The notes: generated from the sequence alone by a model not told the origin. A stretch of 64,000 nucleotides of DNA from Stercorarius parasiticus (GCA_013396915.1 VWZL01001959.1:108999-172998); one strand, 5' to 3'; positions 47,959 to 61,879 are shown, numbered from the stretch's first letter. Program-made: numbers and translations.

Positions 47959-50900
47959 GCGGCGACGGCTGGGGCGGAGAGGGCGGGGCGGGGTCGCCCA
48001 GGTGCGCCCGGGGCTCCGCCCCCCCGCACCGGCCACGCCCCTGCACGGCGCAGGGGGCGGGGCCCCGACGGCCGGGAGCGACGACGGGCCCGGCCCGGGG
48101 TCCCGTTCTCTCGGGACGCCTTTCTCCCGGCCCACCGTTCTCCCGGACCGCTCCCCGCCGTTCTCCCGCTGCGTACCCGCAGCCCGTCGGTGAAATGCCC
48201 CGGGAGACGGCGTCAGGCACCTTCTGACAAGCCCTGGCACCTGCGTCACCCTGTGTCCACACCCGAGGCGCTGCAGCCCATGCGGGCATCGCTGGCTGTC
48301 TGCGGAGCGCTTTGCTTTGCTCCGGGGTGCGGGTGCCCACCTGCTGTGTGTCCATTTAAAATGGCAGGTTCGGTGCTTGCCCCGTTCCTGCCCCACTGTG
48401 CCACATGCCCTGCCAAGCATCGTGCCACCAGCCTGTATAGAAGCGTAACACACCTGCCCAAGAGCTCACAGTCAAGAAACACGCTCTGCAAGGGCAGTTA
48501 CACATGCGCTGTAACAGATATTACACTGTCTGCTCTATCTTCCTCTCAAAATATGCACTGTTTACCAGGCAGGAGCTGTGCAGAGGGTGTGTGTGAAAGG
48601 CACAGAGTGCACGGGCCCTCTTCACCCAAGCTGCACCTGTGCGGGAGACACTGGGGGCACAGCAAAGCAGGACACGTCCCTGTGGAGGGATGAGCAGACG
48701 CTGCTGAACACTGTGACCCGACGAGCTGTCACCCCTATCTGTTGAGACTTGCTACTATCTGGTGTCATCCCGGCCCTCTGGTCCAGTTCAGATGGCTGTG
48801 TTGGAGTACCTCTCAACTCTAGCACACTGCTGTCGGGTGATCAGGAGACCAAACACTACCCAAAACCTACTGAATTCCTCCACCCGCCCTGTTAACAGGG
48901 TCAGTGTCCACACGCTGGCTTACTGTGTCTGCAAACACAGGGCCAGCACCTCTTGCAAGGCATCGCCTAGCAGCGTCTGCTGTCATTTAGGTTATCCCTA
49001 TGGTGACTGGTTTCACTGAGCTGGATTGGTTTTATTTCATGATTAGTTTTATTATGTAAACAATGATATTATTATGTCCCTCTGAAGGTATGCTTGGTAT
49101 GTTTTTAATGACAACGCTGTGGTTCAGGAAGTTAGAGTGAGCTGCTGTGAGTGGACATGGATTATGGCGTTGATAAACGGACTCTGACCTCGCAGAGTGG
49201 ACCCTGCAGTGTTCGGGAAGAACAGCTGTTTCTCAGAAATGTTTTACCCGTGCACCGCTGACAGTGTCAGGAGGTAGCATGCCCGCAGCGTCCCCAAGCA
49301 TGTGCAAAAATCTGGTGTGCTAAGGGAAGGGCTGCTCCAGCAGAAGGCAAACTGGAGACCGAACGCCAGACCAGACAGGCCACAGAGGCACAACTTCTGC
49401 CATGGGGTCCTTTACGGACAAAAGTGACAGCGGCAGCCCGCTGCAGATCAGCAATATGACCATATGGCCTGGATCCTCCAGCACTTCACTCTTACTAAGT
49501 ATAATTTTAAATGTATTTCTCCATAAGTTAAATATTACGGGGGGGGAAATGAAGTCAAAACTCAGCTTTCCTTCCTCAGAATATGCGAGGGTGGAAAACA
49601 GTTCCCCAGCAGGGAAGAAAACTGGGTGCAGAGTGGATCCCAAAGGGTAACGAAGCGTCCTTTCCACTGTCTCCTCTTGCAGTATGTCTCTTTTTCCTTG
49701 CAAGCTTTCTTCAGTAAAGTTTTCAGAAGAAATCATGGTTTCCCTTACTTCAAGCGCAAGATGTGCGTTTACTCCGTTGGCCCTGCAACAAGACTAACTG
49801 TCTAGAGGAAAGCATAAACGTTTATTTTTTTCTGCACAGAGAAAATAAGAAGTGCTTTGTCTGGTCTCTGCAGCTTTACCGCCCGTGGTGGCTGTGGCAC
49901 GTGCAGCAGGCATCCAGGCTGTTTCCCCCAGTGTGCAGATCCCACACGTGGGTCAGTAGCCCAGGGTGGGGTGGACATCGACTGCCCTACAGCCACCACG
50001 GAGCAGCTGGGTTTAGCTGAAGTAGTACATGCTTTGTTATAGACCTCCCTGGTAAACCTGGCCTAACAAATCCAGGGCTGAGAATGACTAGATGCTATGC
50101 TTTTGCCACAGAAAAGGCCCTTCTGTGGTCCACAAGACAGAGACAATGCTTCAGTACCTTCATAAAGATCATTAAGCAGATCTTTATGTCCCATCCAGGA
50201 GAGAAAAGCCTCCATTTGTTCTGTATCTTTGCTCCATCCTTAACCTAAACGGTGAAGGGGAAAAGAATTTACCTAGAAAAGCTTGGAAGAAAAAATATTT
50301 GTTTAGCAAACAGTGTGATGGAAGAAAGTAAAAATAATGGCAAAGGAAGAAAAGGTGAAGTACTTGAAACATATTAATGAGCGGAGGCAAGGTGAGTGCA
50401 AGAAGATGAGTCACTGCATTTTGGGAATAAGAGCAATGAACAACTGGTGACAGTGGGGTGAGGGAATGAGCAATCTTCTGGGCAGGGCCACCAGGAGAGA
50501 AAGAATTAAGGACTAAACTCCGTCGGGATCAGGTGGAAACCCAGCGCCAGCTTCACTCCTCCTCTCTCCCAGCCGGGTGCTCCTGCTGCTGCCGCCGCAC
50601 ACCTTTTCACCCACGGAGTGCTTCTTGCGTTTCGCAAGAAGGGTCAGCAAAACAGCTGTATCGAAACAAAGTGTTTCAAGCCTCTCCAGCCCAGAGGAAA
50701 AATGCAAGGGGCTCACCGAAGAGCTGCGGGGCAGGGGGCTTAGAGAGCAAGCACAGTGTGGGACGGTCCTTGTCCTGCTTCTCAGCTGCAACCCCTTGCA
50801 CTCACGGGAGCCCAGTGTGTCTCTTGAGTCGCAGCTGGTTAGACTGGTTGGATGGGAATTTTCCAAGTCGACACCCTGTTACTCAGGTTGCTTTGGGGCA

Positions 50901-51889
50901 AGTAACTACACCGGCTGGAATGTAACATCACTTCTCCAAATGTTGTGACCCCACGTGGTTTCACAATGTGTGGCAGAAACCTCTGTGTTCTCTGCACACA
51001 AAAGTATTAGCGTGTCAGCCGCCGACTTTTCTGATATGCAAATATTATCACCTCTCTTGTATGTAAGCTCAGTATCTCGATGTGTGAGGCCTCAGAGGTT
51101 TTTGTTGCTCTGTCTTGCCTTTGCCTTCTCCCCGTATTCCCACATGAATTTAGTGGCTCAAAGCTGGCAGCAAACAATCCAAACCTCAGTGGCCCGGCCC
51201 AACATTTTCTGCAGCGTGGGAAAGCCCCTAACAAACATATCCCCGCACTTCCCCCAGGTGCCCAAAATTAAGAGGCATCACCTGCCGCGGCCACGCTCCC
51301 CCCTGCCCCGCACTCCAGTTATCCCCAGCAGGCAGATCTGCCCTGCCTGCTTAGCTGGGAGCTGCCTCTCTGCTGGGTGCCCCGACCTACCTACAGAAGG
51401 GGGAGTTCTCTGCAGGCAGACGCTAAACTAAAGCCCTGACATTCAAACAGTTATATAAGCCTTGCATTAAAGTACTTACATAAGCTGCATACAGGCTCCC
51501 GACAGAAAGGCAGCCGGCTAGGGGCTGCCGTCGTCTTCGCTGAGCGGCTGAAAGCCCCTTGTGCAGGAGAGAAGCAGAGCCTGGCTGCTTCCTTGCGGCT
51601 GCAGCAGAAGTAAATGGAAGGAACTAGTCCCCTGTCCGCTCAGAGGCTGAAGAACAGAAGGCACCCGGCTCAAAATGCGTGCTGGAAAGAACGGCACATC
51701 TGCAGGTGTAACAGTGAGGAGCCCTATTGCTGACAGCATTGGAAACAGAAGCTGTTTGCAGCTTTTGGGGTTTTTAAATAGATTCCGACTAATGCGCAGA
51801 ACAAATGAGGCAAGTGGAAAATGTCCATGCCTACTGGTCAGCATAGACAGCAATGTCGAGTGATGTCAACAATGGCTCAGTATCCCCTC

Positions 51890-52110
51890 AGATAATATTA
51901 ATTACAAATGATATTGTAATGTGCTGCATTTAATCGATTTATACCCTTTTTGCATCACTAGATCATTATAAAGAGGATAACCCCAAGCCAGAAGGAAGCA
52001 GAGAAAACAGCGATACAGCAGTCTCAGATCATGCTGAGCGTTTGTTCTCCAAAGCACAAGGCGAGCTATTAATACCCTGTGCTCCCCTGACAAAACCAAG
52101 AGCTGCAAAA
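51890..52110. promoter_or_regulatory. Candidate noncoding regulatory block (AT-rich)
   Basis: AT-rich DNA with TAAT-type words (ATATTAATTACAAATGATATTG, TTTAATCGATTTATA) inside GC-richer surroundings. The texture resembles developmental enhancers, but conservation cannot be judged from one sequence. Confidence 0.2.
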
Positions 52111-52429
52111 CGCTGCCTGGCGTTGCCTTGAGACGGCGCGTGGGAGCAGGACGCTGGAGCCCAGGTGCTCGGGATACGCTTGAAGCTGAAATTCCAGGTC
52201 AGAAGCCTGTTATTACACAACCTGTGCACTCTGAGATGAATCCTCCTCCAGCTCTAAGCACTAGACTCAGATGCTGAAAAAATAGAAAAGCCATGCTGGA
52301 ATATAGGAGCGTGTGAGTCAATCAAGAGGCTGCTTTTCCCCCTCTAAATGAATATAGCGTGAGCTCTAATACTGTCTTGCTGGGTTTAACATGGGTCAAA
52401 AGCCAATGATGCTTTGCCAAGGCATCCTG

Positions 52430-52640
52430 AATTAGAGCATACGTATCTATATTTTAGTAATTTAAATCCACTGACAGCACTGAATTGTTCTTTTCTGTTT
52501 AGTTAACATGTCATGTAATCTGTTTACATTTGCTAGTCTGGCATAAAAACATCATAGTCCATGGTATTTGTGGTTGAGAATTATTTGCTTATTACTTGCA
52601 CATTTGAACTTCATAAAGTAGGCTGCTTGTATGCCAGAAA
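52430..52640. promoter_or_regulatory. Candidate noncoding regulatory block with FOX- and HNF1-like words
   Basis: It contains TGTTTAC (52521-52527, forkhead consensus), GTTAAC just before it (HNF1 half-site-like) and several TAAT or TTATT words. Site words of this length occur by chance, so the call rests on clustering only. Confidence 0.22.
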
Positions 52641-53682
52641 AAACAAAACAACAAAACAAACTGACCTCATTATTTCCAAATAAAGCACCAAAGTCTGAGG
52701 AGCATAATCTAGTGACCACTGTGAAAGGTCTGGCTGCAGAAACTTTTGCCCCAGGCAGCTGTCACCTTCTGTTTGGTCCAAGTGGCTGAGTATCGCACAG
52801 CTACTGAGTTATTCTTGATCCTTCCTTCCTACCATAATCCCTGGGATGCTCTTGCTTTTTCCCCAAAAAATGGTTCATATGCGGTGGGTGTTTGGCAAGC
52901 TGCTGCTGTTTTCGTGTAAAATGTGAAATTAATTCTTGAACTTACTTGTTGCGGCTGTCTGAACATGCCATGAATCTGCAACACACCCTTCCTGTGCAAT
53001 TTCACGTGCACTATATGTTACATTATCCATGCAGATCCTTTCTTTTAATCCAAACCTTTTAATACAAATTATGGAATACCATAATTTATCGGCCTGCAAC
53101 TCTTCACTGCTGGCAGGAGTGCCTTTTGCAAGGAGTGCGTGGGCATGGAGAAGGTGGGGACAAGCCTGATGAGGAAACAGACCGGTTGATGCCAGGGACA
53201 GAGACTACACCTTTGCAGCTCCAGCTAGGTAAGGCTGAAGGGGTAACCACTGCATGGTTTAAAGGGAATGACAGCACTGCTCTGTCAAAATGCAAGTGAC
53301 TGCCAGAGAGAAAAGAGGATATAATTCCGTTCTAGACAAGTCCCACAAAACATAGCATCGACAGAATCAGCTGTTCCCCACCAAATTCAGCCTAAAGTCT
53401 TTGTATAAATTACTTTACTCTCTGGGTGTGTTAGGCAGGACTGAAGAGCAAACCATTCTCAATAAAGTTTCATCAGATGCTTTTAAAAAGGCCTCACCAG
53501 ATATACAATAGTTCCTTTGGGTGACCCCACAGCTGGGGCTGCTGTGGGGCAGCTCCCCAGTACCTTCAGAGTGGTACCAGCCTGGCGGAGACTCAGGGGG
53601 AGACTCCAGACTGGGACACCTGGTCCCTCACAGGACAAGGTTGGAAACCCTAACCCACGGCCTGCAGCAGGCAGGCCAGGAG

Positions 53683-53728
53683 GGAGGAAGAGGAGAGCTA
53701 TTGCAGGAGGAAGAGGAGAGCTATTGCC
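53683..53728. repeat. Two tandem copies of a 23-bp unit
   Basis: The unit AGGAAGAGGAGAGCTATTGC plus three bases occurs twice in direct succession (starting at 53685 and 53708). It is a small local duplication within an open frame that I do not regard as coding. Confidence 0.85.
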
Positions 53729-56700
53729 TCCTACACAGCCCCCACCACTCTGTTTGGCAAAACCTCCTTGACAGGAGAAACTTGGCCAAGCAAACTCATT
53801 GTGCCCAGTGCACTTCCCAGAGGTTTCACTGGAGGTGGAGACTGTTTATGTTAACACATATATGGTTGGCACCAGCCTTAACACCCCAAGTGCTGCATCT
53901 AATAGCCAGCTGTCTTCATCTGCAAGAGATAATCCCTTCTTGCATGATCTCAAGGGGACTGCGCTTGTGCCTGAACTTTATTTTCCCTCTTCAGTCCCAG
54001 GTCATTCTGGTTCTTTCTACTGAGCAGACCACGAAGCTCTCTGACAGCTGGGCTCTCAGGGAAGGGGCTTTCTTACCGCGTTATGACCCATCCCCATTTC
54101 ATCCTGTTGCAACAGACACATGCTCCCCCACATGCCAGATACGAGGCTGAGCCCCAGTCCCATCAGTGGGTATTTTGCCATCTTCTTACGCCGAGGCAAA
54201 AGCTGTTCTGCAGCTTCAGCAACATCTTCTCCCGTTCCCAGGTCAGAGTAACACTTCCACGCCAAGTATTTACTGTTTACTTGATTTGTGGTGCACGGAG
54301 CACAGCTTGCGCTTGTCTCCGCTTCCTGTCACTGGACTTGCTCCCCTCCCTTTTATACTGCTTTCAAGAAGTTTTATGTCATTATATTTAATCAAACTCT
54401 AGTATTACCCACCCTATTACTTTCCAGTTCATAGGAAAAGTTCATCTAAGATATAAGCAGGCGTATCACTATTGATTTTTAGCAGTTTATGAAATATCAC
54501 TCTGTTTTTCCAGCAATACCATCTTACTATCTTATCTCAAGGGACAGGCGTAGCATTATGGCACACTCAGACTGTATTTTATAAGTGGCGAGCAGTCGGC
54601 AGGATGCAATTAAGCCAAGTATTACAGTCACGATCTGGAAAGGTTGCCCTGTAAAGTCCTGGTTTGCTGCCATTTTGTTGTGTACTTCAGATTGAAGTAC
54701 ATCTTGTGCTTTACAAAGATGCTCCTATGCATTCCCTCAGGTGAATTCTCTGAGAGTTATCTTCCAGTCGTATAGTCATAAAAATACACCAGAAATTACT
54801 AACTGGTTATACCTTTGGCATCTTTGGCATCTTCCTCCAAACCCTGTGGACTGTAACTGTGTTACGCGAGACCCTGAGCTCTTTGCTAGGGGGATACAGG
54901 TTGAGAGAAATGTCTTCCCCTGGCCTAAAAAGAGCCAAGAAAAAACAAGCTACAAAAGACAGAGACTCATGGCCTCTTCTCTTTTTTTAAGTTTTCAGGA
55001 TTGTGGTTGAAAATGTCTCAGCAAATCTTGACTAGTGACTTCTGGATGTATGCCACACGACTCCTGTTCCTGATCACACTTCTCCCTAAGTCACTAGCAC
55101 ATGTGGGGCAGCTGTCAGCAAGTTCTTCTTATGCCTCCCCTTCTTACCTGGAGGTGCCAGATTTACTGGAAAAGCACTTGATCCTGAACAAACAACAGCT
55201 TCTTCTAGAGACACGCTCTGAGTCTCTAGAAGCCAAGGGCCAAGGAAGCTGAGGTCAACCATCCTATTACCTGTCCTCCAAACCCCTCAGCTGCCTGCCT
55301 GCCTCATGCTGAGATCATGGTGAAGGAGGGATCTGCAACACCGTAAGGACTGGGTACTGGTTGCCCAAAAGAGGCACCAGTTCTGCTTCTTAGAAGTATT
55401 ATCTCCCTCTGGGGCTCTGACCAAACTGGCCCATCCTCAGTCAGGTACTGCCAGAAGAGCAAGAGCTGAAATGGGAATGGAGAGCAACCACAGCAAGTGG
55501 CTTTCTACTGCTTCTACTGTTGTGCCAGATGGCTACCTGCTTACCTGAAGCCTGCAATGCAAAGCCAAAACAAGAGAAAGAAGTCCAGAACCATATCTTC
55601 AGGCTTTCTCACTCTTGGATCCTTTTTTTTTTCATGCAATTGCAGACTAAAGAAATCCCCTGTTTGCCAATACAAGAAGACTCACTTTCAGCCAGCTGCT
55701 GTACCAACATGCTCAGAAGGTGCTTTCTGACCAGCATCCTTCATGCCACTGTGACAGCTAACCAGAGCTAGTACTGGAAGAAATTATTTCAAAATAGCAA
55801 AGCATCAAGAACACGCCTGGAGGTAGAAGAGACAAGAATCCTGCATATCTTCCTGCAGCCAAACATTCCCTGCTGCTCTGTACCACTAGAAGTTCGGGCA
55901 AGCTGCAGAACATGACTCCTATTGACACCACTGGTTATGACAGATAAGAAGGAAAGCGTGAATGTGAACAGGAGCAGGAGCTGGTAGAAATGACTGAGAA
56001 ACCTGTAGAAAAATGGGAGTTTCCTCTGTGGGGCAAGAAATGGCAGCATGCTTTATCCCAGGAGTCCTACTGCAAACTGTGGTGAGAAGTTGGATTCAAA
56101 CTCTCACAGTAGGAAAATGCACTTCTGGCTGCAGGCTTTTTAGAGGTCTGCATCGCCTATCCTTCTGTAGAGAGAGGAAAGCACAAGGGAAAAAACAAAA
56201 CCCTGAACAATCCTCCTCTCCTGAGGATTTGGCTTATTACAGAAAAATCCAGCCACCAGTCTTCCTGCTTCCCTCAGCAGCTCCCAGGCTCCACAGCATT
56301 TTCCCTGCCTTCCTCATCACCCTCTGGAGAGCGGGTCCAGCCATCCTGTGCTTCCCTCCGACCGCAGGGCCAGGTTGGCAGCCCCGAGCAGGTGAGAGCC
56401 TGCTGCCTCTGTTGCGCGAGATACTTTGTCCTCTCCCCTGGAGAATGGCGTTGAGCCTGGCAGAAGCCACCGCATCCCCTGAGGCCTCTGAAGGTGCCAC
56501 TCAGCTCTCAACAGCAGAGCACTCACAGGCCCTCTAACAAAACCCCACACCGCTCTTGGGGCCAGCAAGGTGACCTGGCGTTTGCAGGGCTGGATGGTGC
56601 CGCACGTCAACAGGAGGGAAGGAAGTAATTCCTTCCTGCGGCTCAATGTGCTGCCAGGCTGCTCTGCTCCTGCAAATCCCAAGGAAAGCAACGGTGCACA

Positions 56701-57859
56701 CCTCAGCAACGGTGCAGCCTACAGCCCTGCCCCCATCCAGGAAGAGATGCTCCTGCCCCTTCCATTATGGCGCAGCAAGCCTCTGCTGGCACGGGGCAGG
56801 CGGAAGCATCATGTCCTTCATGACTATACAAATTGGTTTGTATCTTCCCTTATTATATTCTAATAAAGTTACAAAGCAAGCAGCCATCCCCTGCACAGGA
56901 CATGAAATGGTAAGGTTTTACAGTGGTGGGAAGGAGAGCACAGGGTCTGCTCTGCTGCTGTGTGGGGCAGGGGGACTGGTCCAGGCAGCGCATGGTGACT
57001 CCCCTTGATATTTGCCTGTGCACTGAGATTAACCGGCCACTTGTCCTCTTGTCACTGGTTTCTGTCAGGGCAGGACCAGCATGGCCAAAACAGCAGGGCC
57101 CGCTGAGCCTGCCTGGGTTCAGAGAGGTGAGGCAAGGGGTGAGCAAGGGAAGCTTGGTGTGGCCTGAGTGTCTTACGGTGATTCACGAGCAATGAGCTTA
57201 GGGGTGGCAGTTCAGATAAAGTTCATTATTGAGATAAAACCCCTGTAGACCGGTTGAGGTGTGTTTTTCAGCACCTGTCTGAGTAAGAGACAGACTGAAA
57301 GCATCAAGCTTCCATGTCATTCCTCATGGCCTGAGAAGGGCTTCTCTCTTCCAGCCTTGCTCCTCGGGAGGCTCAGCCAGGACAGCCAGGTGCTTGAGGT
57401 GGTCCTTGCCGCTGCGGGGCTGGAGGACAGCTTGCCTCCGCCGGACCCCTGGCCTGGGTTGGCAGGACCAGGACTGGGGAGGATGGGGAAGACAGGGAGG
57501 ACCTTCCTTGCCCTAGGGAAACAGCGCTGTGGTTTCCAGCGCCGGAGAGCCGGCGGAGAGCCAGAAGGGCCGGCCGGGGAGAGCGCTCCTCGCTAGGTGG
57601 AGCTGCCGGAGCGAGCACCGCGCTGGCGACCGGCTGCAGCTTCGGGAACCCGCCGGCTCCCGGGGAGCCGTCCGGGGCTTCCCGGGAAGCGCCGTGTCCC
57701 AGCCCCGCTCCCGGAGCGCTCCCTGCGCCCGCACACCGCTGGCGCACCGCGACGTGGTGTTACACTGAGACTGGAACGAAGCAAGCAAGATCTTTTCTTA
57801 AATAAAGTCGTCATACGAAGTCTACTGCTCTCAGTAATTTTCTGTATCGTTTAGCCTGA

Positions 57860-58230
57860 ATCTGCTAATCAATGCAGCCCTGTCAGCCTTTGATGTGATG
57901 GAAAATGCTGAAATATGATTTTCTAAAAGTCATAAAAATATGCACATAATGATAACTGCTGCCGCCGCTTTCTCCCTCCCATCCCCATTTAGATCATCAG
58001 TTTAACGATTTCCAGTTCCCTGACTCTGGACCACCCTGTGCCAGCAATTTCTAAGCAAAGCTCTCTCTGCTGATTTCCATGGGGGGCTGCTTAAAGATCG
58101 ATAGCCAGTGATGGCCTACTGTACATATATTTGTCTCACAGAGTGAAAGAAACTATATAAAAGCTCCACCTATGCCAGTTACATTTCCATACATTTTTCC
58201 TATTAATGTGAAACCAAAGTAAAGCCAGAC
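57860..58230. promoter_or_regulatory. Candidate noncoding regulatory block
   Basis: AT-rich with a short CCGCCGC insert, AAATATGCACATAATGATAA, AGATCATCAGTTTAACGATT and a TATATAAAAG box-like word near 58153. There is no open frame across it. Enhancer-like texture only. Confidence 0.2.
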
Positions 58231-60139
58231 ATTAGTTTTAGCCTTAATAGCATACCTGGTTGTCCACATCATGACAGTGCTCATGTGAATGTCAGGGTAG
58301 TGCCTGGACTCACACCCAGCGATGGCAGCCATGGGGACACTCACTGCCCTGCACGTGCTTGGGTGGCTCGACTGGCTGATGGGGGCTGGGGGATGATGGG
58401 TGAACTTCTGTTGGGTCTAAATTGGTATCTTTATCCACACCTCAAGTGCACATACACTGCACAGCGGGAAATTTCTGTGCAGCAATGCACAATGGAAAGA
58501 AAAAGGCAGGCAACTTCAGAAGGGTGGCACCTTCACAGCCCTTAGGCAAAGATAAATGAGGGAGACGGAGCGCTAATGCTCCTTGTCCCTGCTGTTACGC
58601 ATCTGGCCTACGATACATACATTTCAGCATGACTGTTAATAGCAGATTTCTAAAATAGTTTCCTTGACTGTGTCTGATCAGACACACATGTCCAGTCCTC
58701 ACAGGGTTCCCCAAGCTCACCTGGAAAAGGAGCAGGCCACTCAAAAGCAATCACGCTGCAGACTGAGGTGGGCAGAGGCAGCAGCAGTCCCTGGCGCTGC
58801 TGCTCCCTTTTCCAGTGGAAAGCAGGGACATCCCTTCTGCAAGGACTGCAGTCCTTTACAAGCACATGGATAGAGGGAAATACCTCGTCTGAACGCCACG
58901 TTGCAACACGGGCACATCTGTGCTGGCTGCAGCTCTCTGTAGCACTACACAGGAATAGACAAACACAGCAATGTTGAGAGATCTGTGGTGTACTAATTAG
59001 TTAGGATAAATGAAGACCTGGTAATCAGTAATGCCACACAGCTAGCAGGGCTTTGGATGCCAGCAGAGTGCTTGGGTGCACCTGCAGCAGGCCCCTGCAG
59101 CCACATTAAATAGATATGTGTCGCTTCCACACCACAGCGTACCAACGGAGGTGGTACCGGTCTTTGGCGATGTAAGCTGGACAAACTTCAGGTAAGGCTT
59201 GTCTTGTGGGGAGGGGAGCGAAGGCAGAGCCTGAGCAGGGCACGGGCCTGCAGGTGGGAGAGGGGTTGGGAGCAGGAATGGTCCCTGGTGAACCCGTGGA
59301 TCCCGGAGAGACGGACACGCTGCACTTGTAATCCTCTCCTCCTGGCTTTCCCCCAGCAGGGGTCAGGCTGGACCAACGATCACAAATCAAAAGTAAAAGT
59401 AACTACTCTGCTCCAGCATCAAATATTTTCAGTGCTCCAGAAAGGAGAAAAATATTTTGCCTTACTGAGGATACGGAAAATACTTGAACATCTCATTTAA
59501 GAAAAGCAACAGAAATATTGAAATGGCAGCAGAGGTGACTGCAGCTCACAACACCCTCCTTGTCCTTGCAGCTCTTTTAAAAAGGCAACGACCAGGTCCT
59601 GTTTCTACTCAGTCTCATTACAGTTTCAGCCTCCATTCCCAGGAAGTCTGGATACGCTTCAGCATAAATGGAAACAGAAATTCGGCCAGGATGTGAGGAA
59701 CACAGCGTTAGAGCACCAAAGTGACATGAGCGTGTCCTCAGAAGTGACTGGAAGCCCTCCGGGAAAGCAGAGCTCACAGCATCCGCCACCGGCTGGAAAG
59801 GGAAAGCTGTTACCCACAGAAACCATTCCTGCGCGGTCAGACCGAATAACAAACGCAAAGCGACATCAGTCCTAGGTTGACATCTCCAGTACACCCCCCA
59901 GCTGGAGCTGGCAGCATTTCATGGCCCTTGGCACTCTGAAGAGCAAACCAGGGGGTCCGCAGTGGGGTCGTCCATGAAGTGATGCCTCTGCCTTTGGCTG
60001 TCACCAGAGGTCTGCAGGCAGACACTCCAGGACAAGAATGATAAAAAGCAGGTGAGACGTATCCAAAGGCCGGGCTCCTGAAAAATTCTGTGGCCAGCTT
60101 TGCCTCGGTTTATCGCCTAGCGAGAGAGGACATAGAGGA

Positions 60140-60690
60140 TGGCATCTCATGCGTGGAATTTTAATGATAACTTTATTATATTTTAGTGTATTATTGGCTT
60201 GCGATTTTGTAGTCTTACAAGAAATTTCCGTTTCCACATCTCCATTAAATGTCTGATTCATTTTCTTGGCTCGTGGTAATGCCTCAAAGCTACATCACTA
60301 AAGAATCAGTGCTCTGCATTAGATAAATATAAGACTGAGTCTGATTAAGCTATTAACTATTTTTAATTAGCTTTTACTGTTCTTCAGATATTCAGTGTTT
60401 TTGAGGAAGCAGAAAGAGAATGAGAGAACACTGGTACTATAGAGCTGTACAGAGCTAGCATATGGACCGAGATTATTCATCATCATTGGCAGGAGCTCTG
60501 CTGTAGGGAATCTTGCAACAACATCACAATTTTCCTGCTAGAGTGAATGCCATAATGGACACATTTGCGGCGTGAATTATGGGCAAGATAGAAAAATTTT
60601 AAATCTTTATAGCATTTTTATGCTCTGTCTTCCTTTTTGGTAATCAGATCTTGATTAAGAGTTGGAATTAGCACCCAGAAGAACATTAGG
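60140..60690. promoter_or_regulatory. Candidate homeodomain-site-rich regulatory block
   Basis: A 550-bp stretch dense in TAAT/ATTA words (TTAATGATAAC, CTATTTTTAATTAGC, TGATTAAGC, ATTATTCATCATCATT, GAATTATGGGC, TTGATTAAGAG). It has no repeat and no open frame longer than about 86 codons. It is the strongest of the intergenic enhancer-like blocks by eye. Confidence 0.28.
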
Positions 60691-61879
60691 CTTTCCTGGC
60701 TCAGTTCCTTTCCACCATGTAGGGCAGGCAACAGATGATTCAGTGGCTTTACAGCGCTGCTACAACAAAAAGGTGTCTAAATACCTATCCATCACTTTAA
60801 GAAAGTAACTGACTGCTTCCTTGCAATGAAAAACATACGGTAATGGCAAAATATTTTATTCGCTAAATAAAGCAATTACTTGATGTAGTTCAGACAGACC
60901 TCTCTCCCCGTCACAATGATTTCCCGGGGCAGAAGCCGGGCAAGGTATAGTCCCTGGCATCTGTCCCCGCTGCTGGAGGGCTGACGGGGCTCTGGGCAGG
61001 GCAGAGCCAACCCTCCCTTGGAGGCTCCACCCCGGCCACAGCCGGACACCTCAGGTGGCAAGGAGCAGCAAGCTGCAGTTCGGGTCCCCGCCTCATCAGC
61101 GTGAAGAATAGCTGACCCTGCTATGCCAAAGCACTTTGGGCCTTTTTATTTTAGGTGTTCTCATGTAGTATTTTTTTTTTCCCCTCTCAGATATGCTAGG
61201 ACCGTTCCAGCCAACGTGAATTTCAGAGGCGCAGCTGCTCCAGCACTCGTACCTCCTACACCTCGAACGGGCAACCAAATAACTACAGCTTTTTCTGACA
61301 ACGCTCCTTCTGTATACCTCTTCATTCATACCTCTTCTTCGCCTCCCACCTGTGTGACCGGGCTCTCCATCCCAACTTCAGCCCCTCTCTGCCACCGCCT
61401 CCTCCAGCCCTTGGTCCCTCCGCACCTCCTGCCCCCGCCGCCCCCGGCCGCAGCGGACCCGCTCGGTGCTCAAGGGGTAGTTTGGCTGCGGCGTTTTCAG
61501 GCTGCGGTGCGTTCACCCCGTTAGTGAAATTTGTTGTCGGGGTGTTTTTTAATCCCACCGCTGCCTAGGGTGCTCACGGTGCTTCCCCCCCCCGATCCCT
61601 GCTCGGCTGCTGAGGGGCACAGCACAGCCCCCGGCTGCCCTCTGAGTAACTTTACGGCTGTGCTTGGGGAAACCAAAAACCGAGCATGGAAAAGCAACTA
61701 AATGTAAATGTTTTCAAATATTTCTGGGTGACAGTTATTAAAGACACGGAAAGGAGGCAAAGTTGACGGCTGCTTTTGAATACGAACTATTTCTCTATCA
61801 CGGGGCAGCCCTATTGGCGCCATCTCACCTGTGATGCTATTTTTAGGAAAGAAGTTGCACGAGGCGGCCCCCAAATAAA

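Larger units (their letters stand above)
47480..48340 (-). promoter_or_regulatory. CDS1: CpG-island promoter and 5' region of CDS1
   Basis: This block is very GC-rich and dense in CpG, unlike the AT-rich introns on one side. It surrounds the broken exon 1 and its donor, as expected of a housekeeping-type promoter. Runs such as GGGGCGG and CCGCCCC (Sp1/KLF-type sites) flank the gap on the 48.0 kb side, and no TATA box is evident there. The transcription start cannot be placed because of the gap. Long frames read through this block on both strands are products of its GC content, not genes. Confidence 0.8.

Noticed and set aside
47386..48693. Several 137-330-codon frames on both strands around the CDS1 promoter
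   Set aside because: They overlap on opposite strands, are Arg/Pro/Gly-rich from CpG composition, cross an N gap and show no motif. Stop codons are rare in such DNA.
53521..54150. 209-codon plus-strand frame
   Set aside because: No domain, no splice context, a tandem duplication inside and competing frames. Length alone is not convincing in a 64-kb window.
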